A stretch of 64,000 nucleotides of DNA, from assembly GCA_965227155.1 (NCBI GenBank), contig OZ245731.1, forward strand, positions 4,898,001 to 4,962,000, in the 5' to 3' direction. Shown here in pieces: positions 8,912 through 17,075 of this stretch (the stretch's first letter is position 1; every line of letters begins with the position of its first letter). A program made the translations under genes and the position numbers. The stretch comes from UBA6059 sp965227155. GTDB taxonomy: Bacteria > Bacteroidota > Bacteroidia > Cytophagales > Cyclobacteriaceae. The notes under the pieces are model-generated. The model was given only the letters and a program-made list of their open reading frames with translations. It did no database searches and was not told the origin of the DNA.

Positions 8912-9187
8912 GTGTAATGATATTTCAAAATTCTAACAATCACTTAACACATACCCCTACTTGCCTTGTAGCTTTTATTTGCTTGCTCGGCACTTCCTGT
9001 AATCAATGGCCAATACCAGTGGGCTGAATGTATGTCAAACACAATTTAACTGAGCTCAAATTATGCCTTTTCCCAGGAGGGATATATCGCATTTAGCATC
9101 ATAACATCGATGATAGGGTTTGGAAAAGAAAGATCAAAGTGGCTGCTTAACTTGATGGCATTAATGGTAAATACCTAACTTAACACC

Positions 9188-9553
9188 ATGAAGATAGCAA
9201 TTATAGCACACGATGGAAAGAAGGCCGATATGGTGGCCTTCCTGCTTGATCATAAACCTATTCTGAAAAAAGTGGAGTTGGTAGCAACCGGAACTACCGG
9301 CAAACATGTAGAAAATGCCGGATTATCAGTGAATCGGTTATTATCCGGCCCATTAGGTGGCGATGCTCAGATCGCTGCTATGGCTGCCGAAAAAAAGCTG
9401 GAAATGGTGATCTTTTTCAGGGATCCATTGGACAAACATCCGCACGAGCCGGATGTCCAAATGCTGATGCGTATCTGCGATGTGCATGATATTCCTCTGG
9501 CCACAAACCCTGCCACAGCCCGATTGTTGCTAAAAGGCCTGGTCGCCAAATGA
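9188..9553 (+). CDS. mgsA: Methylglyoxal synthase
   Basis: This 121-residue enzyme converts dihydroxyacetone phosphate to methylglyoxal and phosphate, a bypass of lower glycolysis under phosphate limitation or sugar-phosphate stress. The family signature is complete: IAHDGKK at 6-12 (His8), the phosphate-binding TGTTGK at 34-39, SGPLGGDAQ at 53-61 with catalytic Asp59, and FFRDPLDKHPHEPDV with the conserved aspartate and histidine. The C-terminal ATNPATA motif is also typical. It is shorter than the 152-aa E. coli enzyme but within the usual range. It stands alone on the plus strand, converging on the radical SAM gene. Confidence 0.95.
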   Translation: MKIAIIAHDGKKADMVAFLLDHKPILKKVELVATGTTGKHVENAGLSVNRLLSGPLGGDAQIAAMAAEKKLEMVIFFRDPLDKHPHEPDVQMLMRICDVHDIPLATNPATARLLLKGLVAK

Positions 9554-9622
9554 CATTCAGTTTCGCCAGGGAAATGCAATAGCAACAATAAATTGATCGC
9601 CTTCAATACTATTGTTTCGTGG

Positions 9623-9691
9623 GGACACGAAATAAAGCAGGCACAGGACACGAAATAAGGCAGGAGCGGGACACGAACCACGGCAGGTGCA
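9623..9691. repeat. Three tandem copies of a 23-bp repeat
   Basis: Three head-to-tail units of exactly 23 bases start at 9623, 9646 and 9669. Each opens with GGACACGAA and contains GCAGG; units 1 and 2 differ at one base in their first 19, and unit 3 differs more in the middle. The array lies between the convergent stop codons of mgsA (9553) and the radical SAM gene (9728). It is G+C-richer than the flanks and has no spacers, so it is not CRISPR. Function unknown. Confidence 0.8.
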
Positions 9692-9727
9692 ACAACCAAC
9701 CAGGTTAAGTAATAGTAAAAATTATGC

Positions 9728-10768
9728 CTACTCAAATAAGCTGTAATTTCCCTGTCTTCTGAAGCTATTCAGATTGTAGGCAGGCATTTCCCTACCATAG
9801 AAATACTTTCTGCAAGAGGACTCAAAAAGCTGTTTAATTACTGCACTGAGGTTACCACCACCTTTAATTCGGCGCTTCCAGGTGGTATCGTTGACTTTAC
9901 CGCCATGCATTGATTTGATGGCTTCCAAAACCCTTGATGCCCGGTTCGGAAAATGCTTTTGTACCCATTCTGAGAATATGGATGCAATGGCACCATTCAA
10001 CCGTACTACTGTATAATTAGCATTGCTGGCACCTGCCTGTGCAGCTTGTTTCATGATTTCGGGTATCTCATGGTGGTTTAACCATGGAATGATGGGCGCT
10101 ACCATTACATTGACCGGAATCCCCGCCTTATGTAGATCTCGTACAGTATCAAGTCTTTTCCGCGCTGTGGCGGTACGTGGCTCCATAACCTGGCGCAACT
10201 TTTCATCAAGCGTGGTTATACTGATACTTACGTGTACTAAGTCCAAAGCTGCCAATTCCCTAAGAATATCCAAATCCCTTAGGATCAGGCTATTTTTGGT
10301 AATGATGCTTACCGGATTTCGATATTTTAAAAATACCTTAAGCAACGCCCTGGTGAGCTCAAGTTTTCTTTCTGTAGGTTGGTAACAATCCGTATTTCCT
10401 GACAATGCCACAGGTTGAGGCTTCCAACTCTTTTGCAAAAATGCATGCTCTAATAATGTGGATGCATTTTTCTTAACGATGATCTTTGATTCAAAATCCT
10501 GGCCCGCACTAAATCCCCAGTACTCATGGCTATTTCTTGCGTAGCAATATATGCAACCATGTTCACAGCCCTGATATGGGTTGACGCTGTAATCAAAATG
10601 TATATCCTGGCTATTGTTTTTAGAAAGCACAGTCTTTGGAGTCTCTTCAAACCATTTTGTTTGAACATCAGGAGACTCCCATTCATCTATACCCTCTGTA
10701 TGCTCCTTACTCAGAAATAATTCATGAAATCTATTTGTTGGATTAATACCTGCACCTCGTTTTGCCAT
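9728..10768 (-). CDS. PA0069/Rv2578c-type radical SAM protein (SplB-like)
   Basis: This 346-residue radical SAM enzyme has the 4Fe-4S cysteines in CEHGCIYC (Cys68, Cys72, Cys75), followed by YARNSHEYWG. The spacing CxxxCxxC and the SPL-like context (FDYSVNPYQGCEHGCIYCYAR) fit the PA0069/Rv2578c group, distant relatives of spore photoproduct lyase. It has the usual TIM-barrel core with ALSGNTDCYQPTE, IITKN, VHVSITTLD-like and VMVAPIIPWLN segments. The substrate of this group is unknown; a nucleic-acid repair role has been suggested from its SPL resemblance and genomic context. Two palindromes directly upstream match the operators proposed for the dinB/dnaE cassette, which supports a DNA-damage link. 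Confidence 0.88.
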   Translation of the reverse strand: MAKRGAGINPTNRFHELFLSKEHTEGIDEWESPDVQTKWFEETPKTVLSKNNSQDIHFDYSVNPYQGCEHGCIYCYARNSHEYWGFSAGQDFESKIIVKKNASTLLEHAFLQKSWKPQPVALSGNTDCYQPTERKLELTRALLKVFLKYRNPVSIITKNSLILRDLDILRELAALDLVHVSISITTLDEKLRQVMEPRTATARKRLDTVRDLHKAGIPVNVMVAPIIPWLNHHEIPEIMKQAAQAGASNANYTVVRLNGAIASIFSEWVQKHFPNRASRVLEAIKSMHGGKVNDTTWKRRIKGGGNLSAVIKQLFESSCRKYFYGREMPAYNLNSFRRQGNYSLFE

Positions 10769-10787
10769 CTTGCAAATCTAGCGAAAA

Positions 10788-10823
10788 ACTAATTTTTTTA
10801 GTATGTAAACTAATTATTTTAGC
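10788..10823 (-). promoter_or_regulatory. Double palindromic operator upstream of the radical SAM gene
   Basis: Two copies of ACTAA-N5-TTAGY lie 21 bases apart, two helical turns, and 19 bases before the start codon. Copy 1 is at 10788-10802 with arms ACTAA/TTAGT, a perfect inverted repeat with a T5 centre. Copy 2 is at 10809-10823 (ACTAA-TTATT-TTAGC). Copy 2 matches 37059-37073 at 13 of 15 positions and is identical from its second to fourteenth base. Position overlapping the promoter region fits repression. Confidence 0.6.
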
Positions 10824-10913
10824 TTTTCTTTTGAGGTATCTAGTCAAATTGAAAATTGGGCGTTCAAAAGTCTATAATTGAATGCATACCATTTAGATAA
10901 GCTCAAATTATCT

Positions 10914-10926
10914 CTCTCATTGAGAG
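10914..10926. promoter_or_regulatory. 13-base palindrome upstream of the DUF6265 gene
   Basis: CTCTCA-T-TGAGAG is a perfect inverted repeat with a one-base centre, 127 bases before the ATG at 11054. Just before it, AGCTCAAATTAT (10900-10911) is identical to 9053-9064 upstream of mgsA. Possible operator; no regulator is known. Confidence 0.3.
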
Positions 10927-11053
10927 GGTTAAGAAGAGGTTGAAAAAAATTGCTTAGCTAAATGGCATTAAATTGTAAAAACAACTACCAGAATTCCGTA
11001 TAAACAAGCATTCACTTTTTAGCTAAATTCATAAGGTATTTTAATTCTAGTAT

Positions 11054-11557
11054 ATGAAAGCATTTGTAGTAATCGTTCTTATTTGCCTCGCAGCAAACAT
11101 GGGTTTGGCGCAAAGGCAAACTATGGATTTTGATGAATCCATTGGCTCCCCGTCTGCCAGGCTTACCGATGTGGCCTGGATTGCCGGTCACTGGAGAGGT
11201 GAAGCACTTGGCGGCATTACCGAAGAAATTTGGACACCTCCACTCGGTGAATCCATGATGTGTGCTTTTAAATTGATCAAAGATGGTAAAGTTCAATTTT
11301 ATGAAATTGTGACTTTGTTGCAAGATTCAAACACCTTACATCTGAGGTTGAAACATTTCAACCGAGACTTGACTGGTTGGGAAGAAAAAGATGAGACGGT
11401 CGATTTCCCATTGGTTAAAATTGAAGAAAACAGAGCGTATTTTGACGGGTTTACTTTTGAGCGGGTTGATGAAGATAGCCTGAATATCTATGTAGTGCTT
11501 TCTTCAAAGGACGGTGCAGTCACCGAAATGTTATTTCCCTATCAGCGCGTTAAATGA
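11054..11557 (+). CDS. Exported DUF6265-like protein
   Basis: This 167-residue protein has a signal peptide (AFVVIVLICLAANMGLAQ, cleavage near residue 19). The mature domain begins with DVAWIAGHWRGEALGGITEEIW and continues with SMMCAFKLIKDGKVQFYEIV, the pattern of the DUF6265 family, a small lipocalin-like beta-barrel of unknown function. It is the first of three closely packed plus-strand genes (8-base gap, then a 20-base overlap) that all encode exported proteins. Confidence 0.78.
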   Translation: MKAFVVIVLICLAANMGLAQRQTMDFDESIGSPSARLTDVAWIAGHWRGEALGGITEEIWTPPLGESMMCAFKLIKDGKVQFYEIVTLLQDSNTLHLRLKHFNRDLTGWEEKDETVDFPLVKIEENRAYFDGFTFERVDEDSLNIYVVLSSKDGAVTEMLFPYQRVK

Positions 11558-11565
11558 CAGTATAA

Positions 11566-12150
11566 ATGCCTATGCATAGACTAATTCGAGCTGCACTACT
11601 GGTATTATTACTTGCTCCCTTGCAGGTAGTGCATGCTCAAAATAAAGAGGAAAAGGAAAAGCGAATATCTGACAATGACCTCCCAGCTAAAACTATTGCG
11701 GTGCTCAAGCCTTTTCTGGAGGATGCAACAGGTATAAAATTCTATTATGAAATCGATGGTGATCACAAAAGCTACGAAGCAAAGTTCAAATACGGCGGAA
11801 GCAAATACAGTATAGAATTTGACAGCACTGGTATGTTGGAAGATGTAGAGGTAATCGTGAACTTGAAAAGCTTACCCGAACCAACTAGAAAAGAAATTAA
11901 ATCCTATCTGGAAACTTTCCAAAACAACAAGATTTTCAGACTGCAAAAGCAATTTACCAGCAAGGATGATGATCAAAAGACTATTGCCGCTGCGCTGGCC
12001 GACCAGGGCCAAATAATCAGATACGAAATGGTAGTGGGCATAAAAGAAGATAAGGTATGGAACAACTTCGAGCTACTCTTTGATGAAAGTGGAATTGTGT
12101 TGGAAAAAAGAAAAGTAATCAGCCGCAGCAGTGACTATATTCTCTACTAG
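11566..12150 (+). CDS. Exported PepSY-like protein of unknown function
   Basis: This 194-residue protein has a clear signal peptide (RLIRAALLVLLLAPLQVVHAQ). The mature part (GIKFYYEIDGDHKSYEAKF, SKYSIEFDSTGMLEDVEVIV, and later RYEMVVGIKEDK) looks like two PepSY-type lobes that contain the usual YEa/FD.xG.l pattern. PepSY domains are often inhibitory or ligand-binding modules outside the cell. An alternative ATG two codons downstream (11572) is equally plausible. It is flanked by DUF6265 and DUF2490 genes and is probably co-transcribed with them. The PepSY assignment is tentative. Confidence 0.65.
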   Translation: MPMHRLIRAALLVLLLAPLQVVHAQNKEEKEKRISDNDLPAKTIAVLKPFLEDATGIKFYYEIDGDHKSYEAKFKYGGSKYSIEFDSTGMLEDVEVIVNLKSLPEPTRKEIKSYLETFQNNKIFRLQKQFTSKDDDQKTIAAALADQGQIIRYEMVVGIKEDKVWNNFELLFDESGIVLEKRKVISRSSDYILY

Positions 12151-12856
12151 ATCAAAATCATTGATCATTTTCATTTGGGCCCTTTTGGTTAAGTCCAATC
12201 ATTTGTCAGGACAGTCAAATGAACAGCTCTATGCGTGGGAAAGTGGTGTTGCAGTGAACTATAGCCTTAACCCGGTATGGTCATTTAATACAGCCCTCGG
12301 GCAACGGAGCTTTATGACAGAAACTTCTGAAGAAGGTCAGCGATTGGCATTCACATTCTTTGAAATTGATCATTTTGCCAATGCCAGAATACACCCCAAC
12401 CTAAAACTGGCACTAGGCTATAAATATAGGCGCAGGCATCCTATCCCCTCAGCCCGCTTTGAGCACAGGTTAACACAACAATTGGCCTGGCAGCACACAA
12501 GATCCACTGTAAGACTAGTGAGCCGAATTAGAACTGAACAAAGGTTTAGAAATAATGGTCTTGCCCATAGATATCGCTACAGGCTTTCGGCAGATTTTCC
12601 GCTTAAAGGAGCCAAATTAGACCCAAAGGAGTTTTACCTGGCAGTCTCTAATGAATTGCTGCTTGAAGCACAAAGTGAATCCCCCACCTCATATGAAAAC
12701 AGGTTTTCGGGTTCAGTAGGTTTTTTATTTTCAAAAGATGCAAAAGCCGAAGTATCTGCAATATTTCGGTATGAAGATTTTAACCTGGATCCATTTGCTA
12801 TTTGGTTTTTCAATACCAGAGTTCTGATCAATATCCCAACTAAAAGTGAATCCTGA
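12131..12856 (+). CDS. DUF2490 outer-membrane protein
   Basis: This 241-residue protein (from GTG 12131; a TTG at 12161 is also in frame and starts just at the hydrophobic signal segment LIIFIWALLVK) matches DUF2490: YAWESGVAVNYSLNPVWSFNTALGQRS, then amphipathic strands such as LKLALGYKYRRR and HRLTQQLAWQH. DUF2490 proteins are predicted 10-12-strand outer-membrane barrels; the terminal strands here end in TRVLINIP. It overlaps the preceding gene by 20 bases, so expression is probably coupled. Confidence 0.75.
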   Translation: MTIFSTRSKSLIIFIWALLVKSNHLSGQSNEQLYAWESGVAVNYSLNPVWSFNTALGQRSFMTETSEEGQRLAFTFFEIDHFANARIHPNLKLALGYKYRRRHPIPSARFEHRLTQQLAWQHTRSTVRLVSRIRTEQRFRNNGLAHRYRYRLSADFPLKGAKLDPKEFYLAVSNELLLEAQSESPTSYENRFSGSVGFLFSKDAKAEVSAIFRYEDFNLDPFAIWFFNTRVLINIPTKSES

Positions 12857-12952
12857 TTTATTGAGAAATCTTTAAAATAAGACATGATTAAGGCCACCTC
12901 ATTGAATTGAGTACAGCTGGTAGGCAATTATCCACCCTACCAAATAAAAAAA

Positions 12953-12990
12953 CAGCCTATCCACCCTTGAGTTAGGCTGAATATTTTAAT
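12953..12990 (+). terminator. Weak intrinsic terminator after the DUF2490 gene
   Basis: CAGCCTA (12953-12959) and TAGGCTG (12973-12979) form a 7-base stem with a 13-base loop, followed by AATATTTTAATTT. It lies about 100 bases after the DUF2490 stop and 39 before the permease ATG. A second small stem, GGTAGG/CCTACC, lies at 12919-12941. The pair could instead be leader structure of the permease mRNA. Confidence 0.4.
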
Positions 12991-13017
12991 TTCGGCAACT
13001 TAAATCTGGCCTACTCC

Positions 13018-14418
13018 ATGACAGATCTTTTCAAACTCGCCGAAAATGAGACAACCGTCAAGAAGGAGCTTATTGCTGCCTTAACTACGTTTTCTACGAT
13101 GGCATATATCATTTTCGTGAATCCGGCAATTTTATCTAAAGCTGGAATCGATTTTGAAAGTGCTATGATTGCCACTTGCATCGCAGCTGCAACAGGGTCG
13201 ATACTTTCCGGGATACTCAGCAATTATCCTTTTGCCCAGGCTCCGGGCATGGGGCTAAATGCATTTTTCGTGTACACAGTGGTGTTTCAATCAGGCTACA
13301 GCTGGCAGGGTGCCCTGGCTATCGTTTTTATTTCCGGGGTAGTGTTTATCGTACTTACTGCTACTGGGTTACGCGCCGCTATTGCTCATGCTTTTCCATC
13401 GAGTATACTTCATGCTATCCCTGCTGGCATTGGCTTGTTCATTACCCTTATCGGGCTTAATAATGCCGGCATTATAGACATTAACCAGGGACCTATCATA
13501 GAAATCATAAGCAATAGCAATCTTAATTCTACTGACGAGCTTATTGGGGCGATCAATCAAGCTCCCCCTCAAATACTAGAGTTCGGTGATTTCACAAAAA
13601 CGGGTACTCTGTTGGCTATTATTGGTTTTCTTATCATGGCAATACTGATTGTCAGGAATATCAAAACCGCCATATTACTGAGCATCGTAGGCATTAGCAT
13701 TTTAAGCCTGGTGATCGGTCATACCGCTGTTCCTGAACAAATTGCCTTTTCTCGATTTGATCTTAGTGCTACATTTCTAAAGCTCAACTTCAACGAATTA
13801 TTTACTTCCAGTCAGAATACTAGCCTGGCAGTGATCATCATTGATCTGGTTATGATCATCATTGCCTTTACCATGGTCGATCTTTTTGATACGCTGGGTA
13901 CCCTGTATGGTACCGCTGAGAAAGGCGGTTTTCTTACTAAAGATGGTAAACTACCCCGCATGAATAAAGCCCTGATGGCTGATGCTATAGCCACAACCTT
14001 TGGCTCTCTGTTAGGAACATCTACTACCACCACTTACATCGAAAGTGGAACAGGGATCGCAGCTGGTGGCAAAACAGGATTAACTTCCGTAGTTGTTGGG
14101 GCACTATTCCTGGCATGTATTTTTCTGGCTCCATTGGCGGGGCTCATTCCCACGGCTGCTACTGCGCCGGCATTGATCATGGTTGGTGTATTGATGATCG
14201 GCTCCATACAAAAGATCAACTTCAACCAGCTTTCGGAGGCTATTCCAGCCTTTTTAGTAATTGTCCTTATGCCTTTTACATACAGCATTGCAAATGGAAT
14301 TGGGGCTGGCATAATTGCCTACACACTTATTCGATTGGTTACAGGAAAAACAAAAGAATTGAATGCGATCCTGATAGTTATTTCAATATTATTCATCCTT
14401 AAGTTCATACTGCTTTGA
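13018..14418 (+). CDS. NCS2-family purine permease (AzgA/PbuG-like)
   Basis: This 466-residue inner-membrane permease has about 12-14 hydrophobic segments. The N-terminus (ETTVKKELIAALTTFSTMAYIIFVNPAIL) and the motif PFAQAPGMGLNAFF are hallmarks of the AzgA branch, proton symporters for adenine, guanine and hypoxanthine. The conserved DLFDTLGTLYGTA and GTSTTTTYIESGTGIAAGGKTGLT stretches (half-helix substrate site) are intact. It is the first gene of an operon whose next genes encode an adenosine deaminase lipoprotein and a NUP-family lipoprotein. This suggests it imports the bases released outside. Its stop TGA overlaps the TTG start of the next gene by 4 bases. Confidence 0.92.
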   Translation: MTDLFKLAENETTVKKELIAALTTFSTMAYIIFVNPAILSKAGIDFESAMIATCIAAATGSILSGILSNYPFAQAPGMGLNAFFVYTVVFQSGYSWQGALAIVFISGVVFIVLTATGLRAAIAHAFPSSILHAIPAGIGLFITLIGLNNAGIIDINQGPIIEIISNSNLNSTDELIGAINQAPPQILEFGDFTKTGTLLAIIGFLIMAILIVRNIKTAILLSIVGISILSLVIGHTAVPEQIAFSRFDLSATFLKLNFNELFTSSQNTSLAVIIIDLVMIIIAFTMVDLFDTLGTLYGTAEKGGFLTKDGKLPRMNKALMADAIATTFGSLLGTSTTTTYIESGTGIAAGGKTGLTSVVVGALFLACIFLAPLAGLIPTAATAPALIMVGVLMIGSIQKINFNQLSEAIPAFLVIVLMPFTYSIANGIGAGIIAYTLIRLVTGKTKELNAILIVISILFILKFILL

Positions 14419-15941
14419 ATGGATTTATAACCACAATTTTTGTTGCGCTTTTCATTGTGGGTTGTTCAAAACCATCGACCCCTGAACACAAGATCAGCAC
14501 TAAAAGCCAGTACCTTGAAAAACGGAAGGCGCTTTTATCCCAAAACAAGCAACTGGCCATCAGTCATGGCGTTGAGTTTACTGAAGAAGAAAAATCAGCA
14601 GAGGAAAAGATTTTAAAGCTGAGGGATGAACTATTGCAGCATTATGATAGCACGGGCTATCACCCGGCTAAAGTGGATTTTTTCAAATCGAAGGAACATA
14701 TCGAATCAACGGACCTTTACGCTGCCCTAAAAAAAATGCCAAAAGGAGGCTTTTTACACATGCATGCCTCCGCGCTTAAAGATTTTAACTGGGTAATTGA
14801 GAAAGCTATAAGCCTACCTGAAGTGTACGTGTATTGGGCCGATGATAATAAAAAATATATCAAGGGACAGTTCCGGGCTTTTGCGGAAGAAGATGTGCCT
14901 GAAGGATTCGTTAATGCTGCACAGCTGGCTGAGGATCATCCAGGATTCCAAACAGAAATGTATGACCTCCTCACTTTAAAGGAGGAAACAGACCGGGATA
15001 CCATGAAAATCTGGAATGAATTTGACCGCATATTCGCCAGATTGGGTTATTTCTACATATATCAACCTGTATTCTACGATTGGCACAAAGCTATATTTGA
15101 AGGACTGATACAAGATAATATCCAGCATGTAGAACTTCGTCAGATTATGTTTGACGGCCTTTATGATTTGGAGCATGGCTTTGGATATTACAATGAAGAC
15201 TCCATTATTCACATTTTTAAAAAATTGGAAAGAGATCTTCAGAAGAAACATCCAGATTTCTCACTCAAAATCATTTACACTGATCTCAGATTTAGAAGCA
15301 AAGAGGATATTGATAAATCCTTTGTTAGGGCATTCGAACTCCGTAAAAAATACCGGGATATGATCAAGGGTTTTGACCTGGTAGCTCATGAAGATGCCGG
15401 CAATACTACCCTTTATTACCTTGATACCTGGCTCAAAGCAGACTCCCTGTCCAAAGTATATGGCGTGGATATGCCACTCTATTTTCATGATGGCGAGAGC
15501 AATTCCCCTCATGTTGAAAATCTTATCGATGCAGTTTTGCTAGGCAGTCAACGCATTGGGCACGGCTTTAACCTGAATTTGTTCCCTGCCTTGAAAGAAA
15601 CTATTAAGAATGAAAATATAGGTATGGAAGTAAACCCTATCAGCAATCAGGTACTTGGTTACCTTGAAGATTTGAGGGTACATCCGGCAAATGGCTGGAT
15701 ACGAGACGGAATACCTATTACTATAAGTTCGGATGATCCTTCTATTTTTTTGTACGAGGGATTGACCTTTGATTACTGGATGGCCACCATTGCCTGGGAG
15801 CTTGATTTATCTTATCTCAAGCAAATATCCAAAAACGGTATCCTCCTCAGCAGCCTGAATGAAGAGGAGCAAAAGAAAGCACTTACATACTGGGAAGACT
15901 CCTGGAATGAATTCATAACATACATCAATCAAACCTATTAG
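14415..15941 (+). CDS. ADA2/ADGF-like adenosine deaminase lipoprotein
   Basis: This 508-residue protein begins at TTG 14415 in a TTGA overlap with the permease stop. No other start is available between the in-frame stop at 14400 and the signal sequence. The leader ITTIFVALFIVGC gives a lipoprotein with Cys17. The adenosine/AMP deaminase fold is shown by the metal-binding HMH (His115, His117), by GFDLVAHEDAG, IGHGFNL and the catalytic ISSDDPSIF. The FDLVAHED form resembles the secreted ADA2/ADGF branch more than cytosolic ADA. It would deaminate extracellular or periplasmic adenosine to inosine. The stop lies 2 bases before the NUP gene's start. Confidence 0.88.
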   Translation: MNGFITTIFVALFIVGCSKPSTPEHKISTKSQYLEKRKALLSQNKQLAISHGVEFTEEEKSAEEKILKLRDELLQHYDSTGYHPAKVDFFKSKEHIESTDLYAALKKMPKGGFLHMHASALKDFNWVIEKAISLPEVYVYWADDNKKYIKGQFRAFAEEDVPEGFVNAAQLAEDHPGFQTEMYDLLTLKEETDRDTMKIWNEFDRIFARLGYFYIYQPVFYDWHKAIFEGLIQDNIQHVELRQIMFDGLYDLEHGFGYYNEDSIIHIFKKLERDLQKKHPDFSLKIIYTDLRFRSKEDIDKSFVRAFELRKKYRDMIKGFDLVAHEDAGNTTLYYLDTWLKADSLSKVYGVDMPLYFHDGESNSPHVENLIDAVLLGSQRIGHGFNLNLFPALKETIKNENIGMEVNPISNQVLGYLEDLRVHPANGWIRDGIPITISSDDPSIFLYEGLTFDYWMATIAWELDLSYLKQISKNGILLSSLNEEEQKKALTYWEDSWNEFITYINQTY

Positions 15942-15943
15942 CC

Positions 15944-17011
15944 ATGCGAATTAGACACCTGCTACTATTCAGCTTTTTGCTATTTACAGCTTGCCAAACC
16001 AATGACCAAGCTTCCTCGAAAGAAATAAAACCTTTGAAAATCAAAGTAGTAGTACTAGCTATGTTTGAGCAGGGTGAAGATGAAGGTGACAGACCCGGTG
16101 AGTTTCAAAATTGGGTAGAGCAATACCCGCTAGATAGCATCATTCCATTTCCCCAGGGTTACCGACAACTGCGCTATCACAATTCAGGTGTATTAGGCAT
16201 GGTCACAGGTATTGGTACGGCCAAAGCTGCAGCTTCTGTAATGGCTTTGGGTATGGATCCCCGATTCGACCTAACAGAAGCTTACTGGCTTGTGGCTGGC
16301 ATCGCAGGGGTTGATCCTGCTGATGCTTCCGTAGGATCTGCAGCGTGGGCTGAGTGGGTCATAGATGGAGACCTTTCCCACCATATTGACGCCCGTGAAA
16401 TTCCCGAAAGCTGGTCAACAGGGTATATCCCGCTTAGATTAACAGAGCCATATGAAAAGCCCGTTCCTGAAAATAATGAAGGTGTGGTTTATCAATTGAA
16501 AAGCAGTCTTGTTGATTGGGCTTATAACCTGACAAAGGATATTGATCTGGGTGACAATGAATCCATCACCAACTTTAGAGCTCTGTATGAAGGTTACTCC
16601 AACGCCCAAAAGCCCCCTTTTGTGCTCAAAGGTGATCAACTAGCTGCCATGACCTACTGGCATGGCGCATTGATGAATCAATGGGCCAATGAATGGACAG
16701 CATATTGGACTGAAGGTAAGGGGAACTTTGTTACCTCAGCCATGGAAGATACAGGAACACTTCAGTCACTACATTTTCTAGATCAAGCTGACAAGGTAGA
16801 TGTAAACCGCGTATTGGTGCTTCGTACAGCAAGTAACTATAGCATGCAATATCCTGGCATAACAGCTACAGAAAGCCTGAGTGGTGAGAAATTACAGGGT
16901 AAAGGATATACTGCTTACATACCGGCATTGGATGCCGCTTATTTAGTTGGTAGCAAGGTTGTGCAAGAGCTTACTGCCAATTGGTCTAATTACCAGAATG
17001 ATATCCCGTAG
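15944..17011 (+). CDS. NUP-family (purine nucleoside permease) lipoprotein
   Basis: This 355-residue protein has a lipoprotein signal (LLLFSFLLFTAC, Cys17) and the NUP family core: KIKVVVLAMFEQGEDEGDRPGEF, GMVTGIGTAKAAASVMALG and AYWLVAGIAGVDPADASVGSAAWAEWV. The family is named after fungal nucleoside permeases, yet the protein has no membrane helices apart from the leader. From memory, NUP is related to nucleoside phosphorylases, and GxGxxxAA plus AGIAG resemble their base- and ribose-binding segments. Placed after an exported adenosine deaminase and a base permease, it could be an extracytoplasmic nucleosidase or phosphorylase. That role is inference. Confidence 0.85.
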   Translation: MRIRHLLLFSFLLFTACQTNDQASSKEIKPLKIKVVVLAMFEQGEDEGDRPGEFQNWVEQYPLDSIIPFPQGYRQLRYHNSGVLGMVTGIGTAKAAASVMALGMDPRFDLTEAYWLVAGIAGVDPADASVGSAAWAEWVIDGDLSHHIDAREIPESWSTGYIPLRLTEPYEKPVPENNEGVVYQLKSSLVDWAYNLTKDIDLGDNESITNFRALYEGYSNAQKPPFVLKGDQLAAMTYWHGALMNQWANEWTAYWTEGKGNFVTSAMEDTGTLQSLHFLDQADKVDVNRVLVLRTASNYSMQYPGITATESLSGEKLQGKGYTAYIPALDAAYLVGSKVVQELTANWSNYQNDIP

Positions 17012-17031
17012 CGTTCTGCTACTTTATTTTT
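17008..17031 (+). terminator. Intrinsic terminator of the purine-salvage operon
   Basis: GTAGC (17008-17012) and GCTAC (17018-17022) form a short stem with a 5-base loop, followed directly by TTTATTTTT. The stem overlaps the stop codon of the NUP gene. Confidence 0.6.
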
Positions 17032-17075
17032 GAGAGCCTGATTATTGAAATTCAATAGAGATATTGACTTGTCAG

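Noticed and set aside
9623..9691. Short CRISPR array
   Set aside because: Units are directly abutting with no spacers, only three copies, and no cas genes are nearby.
12857..13017. Purine riboswitch before the NCS2 permease
   Set aside because: Two small hairpins are present, but I cannot find the conserved three-way junction core or its loop-loop pairing; purine riboswitches are also not typical of this phylum.
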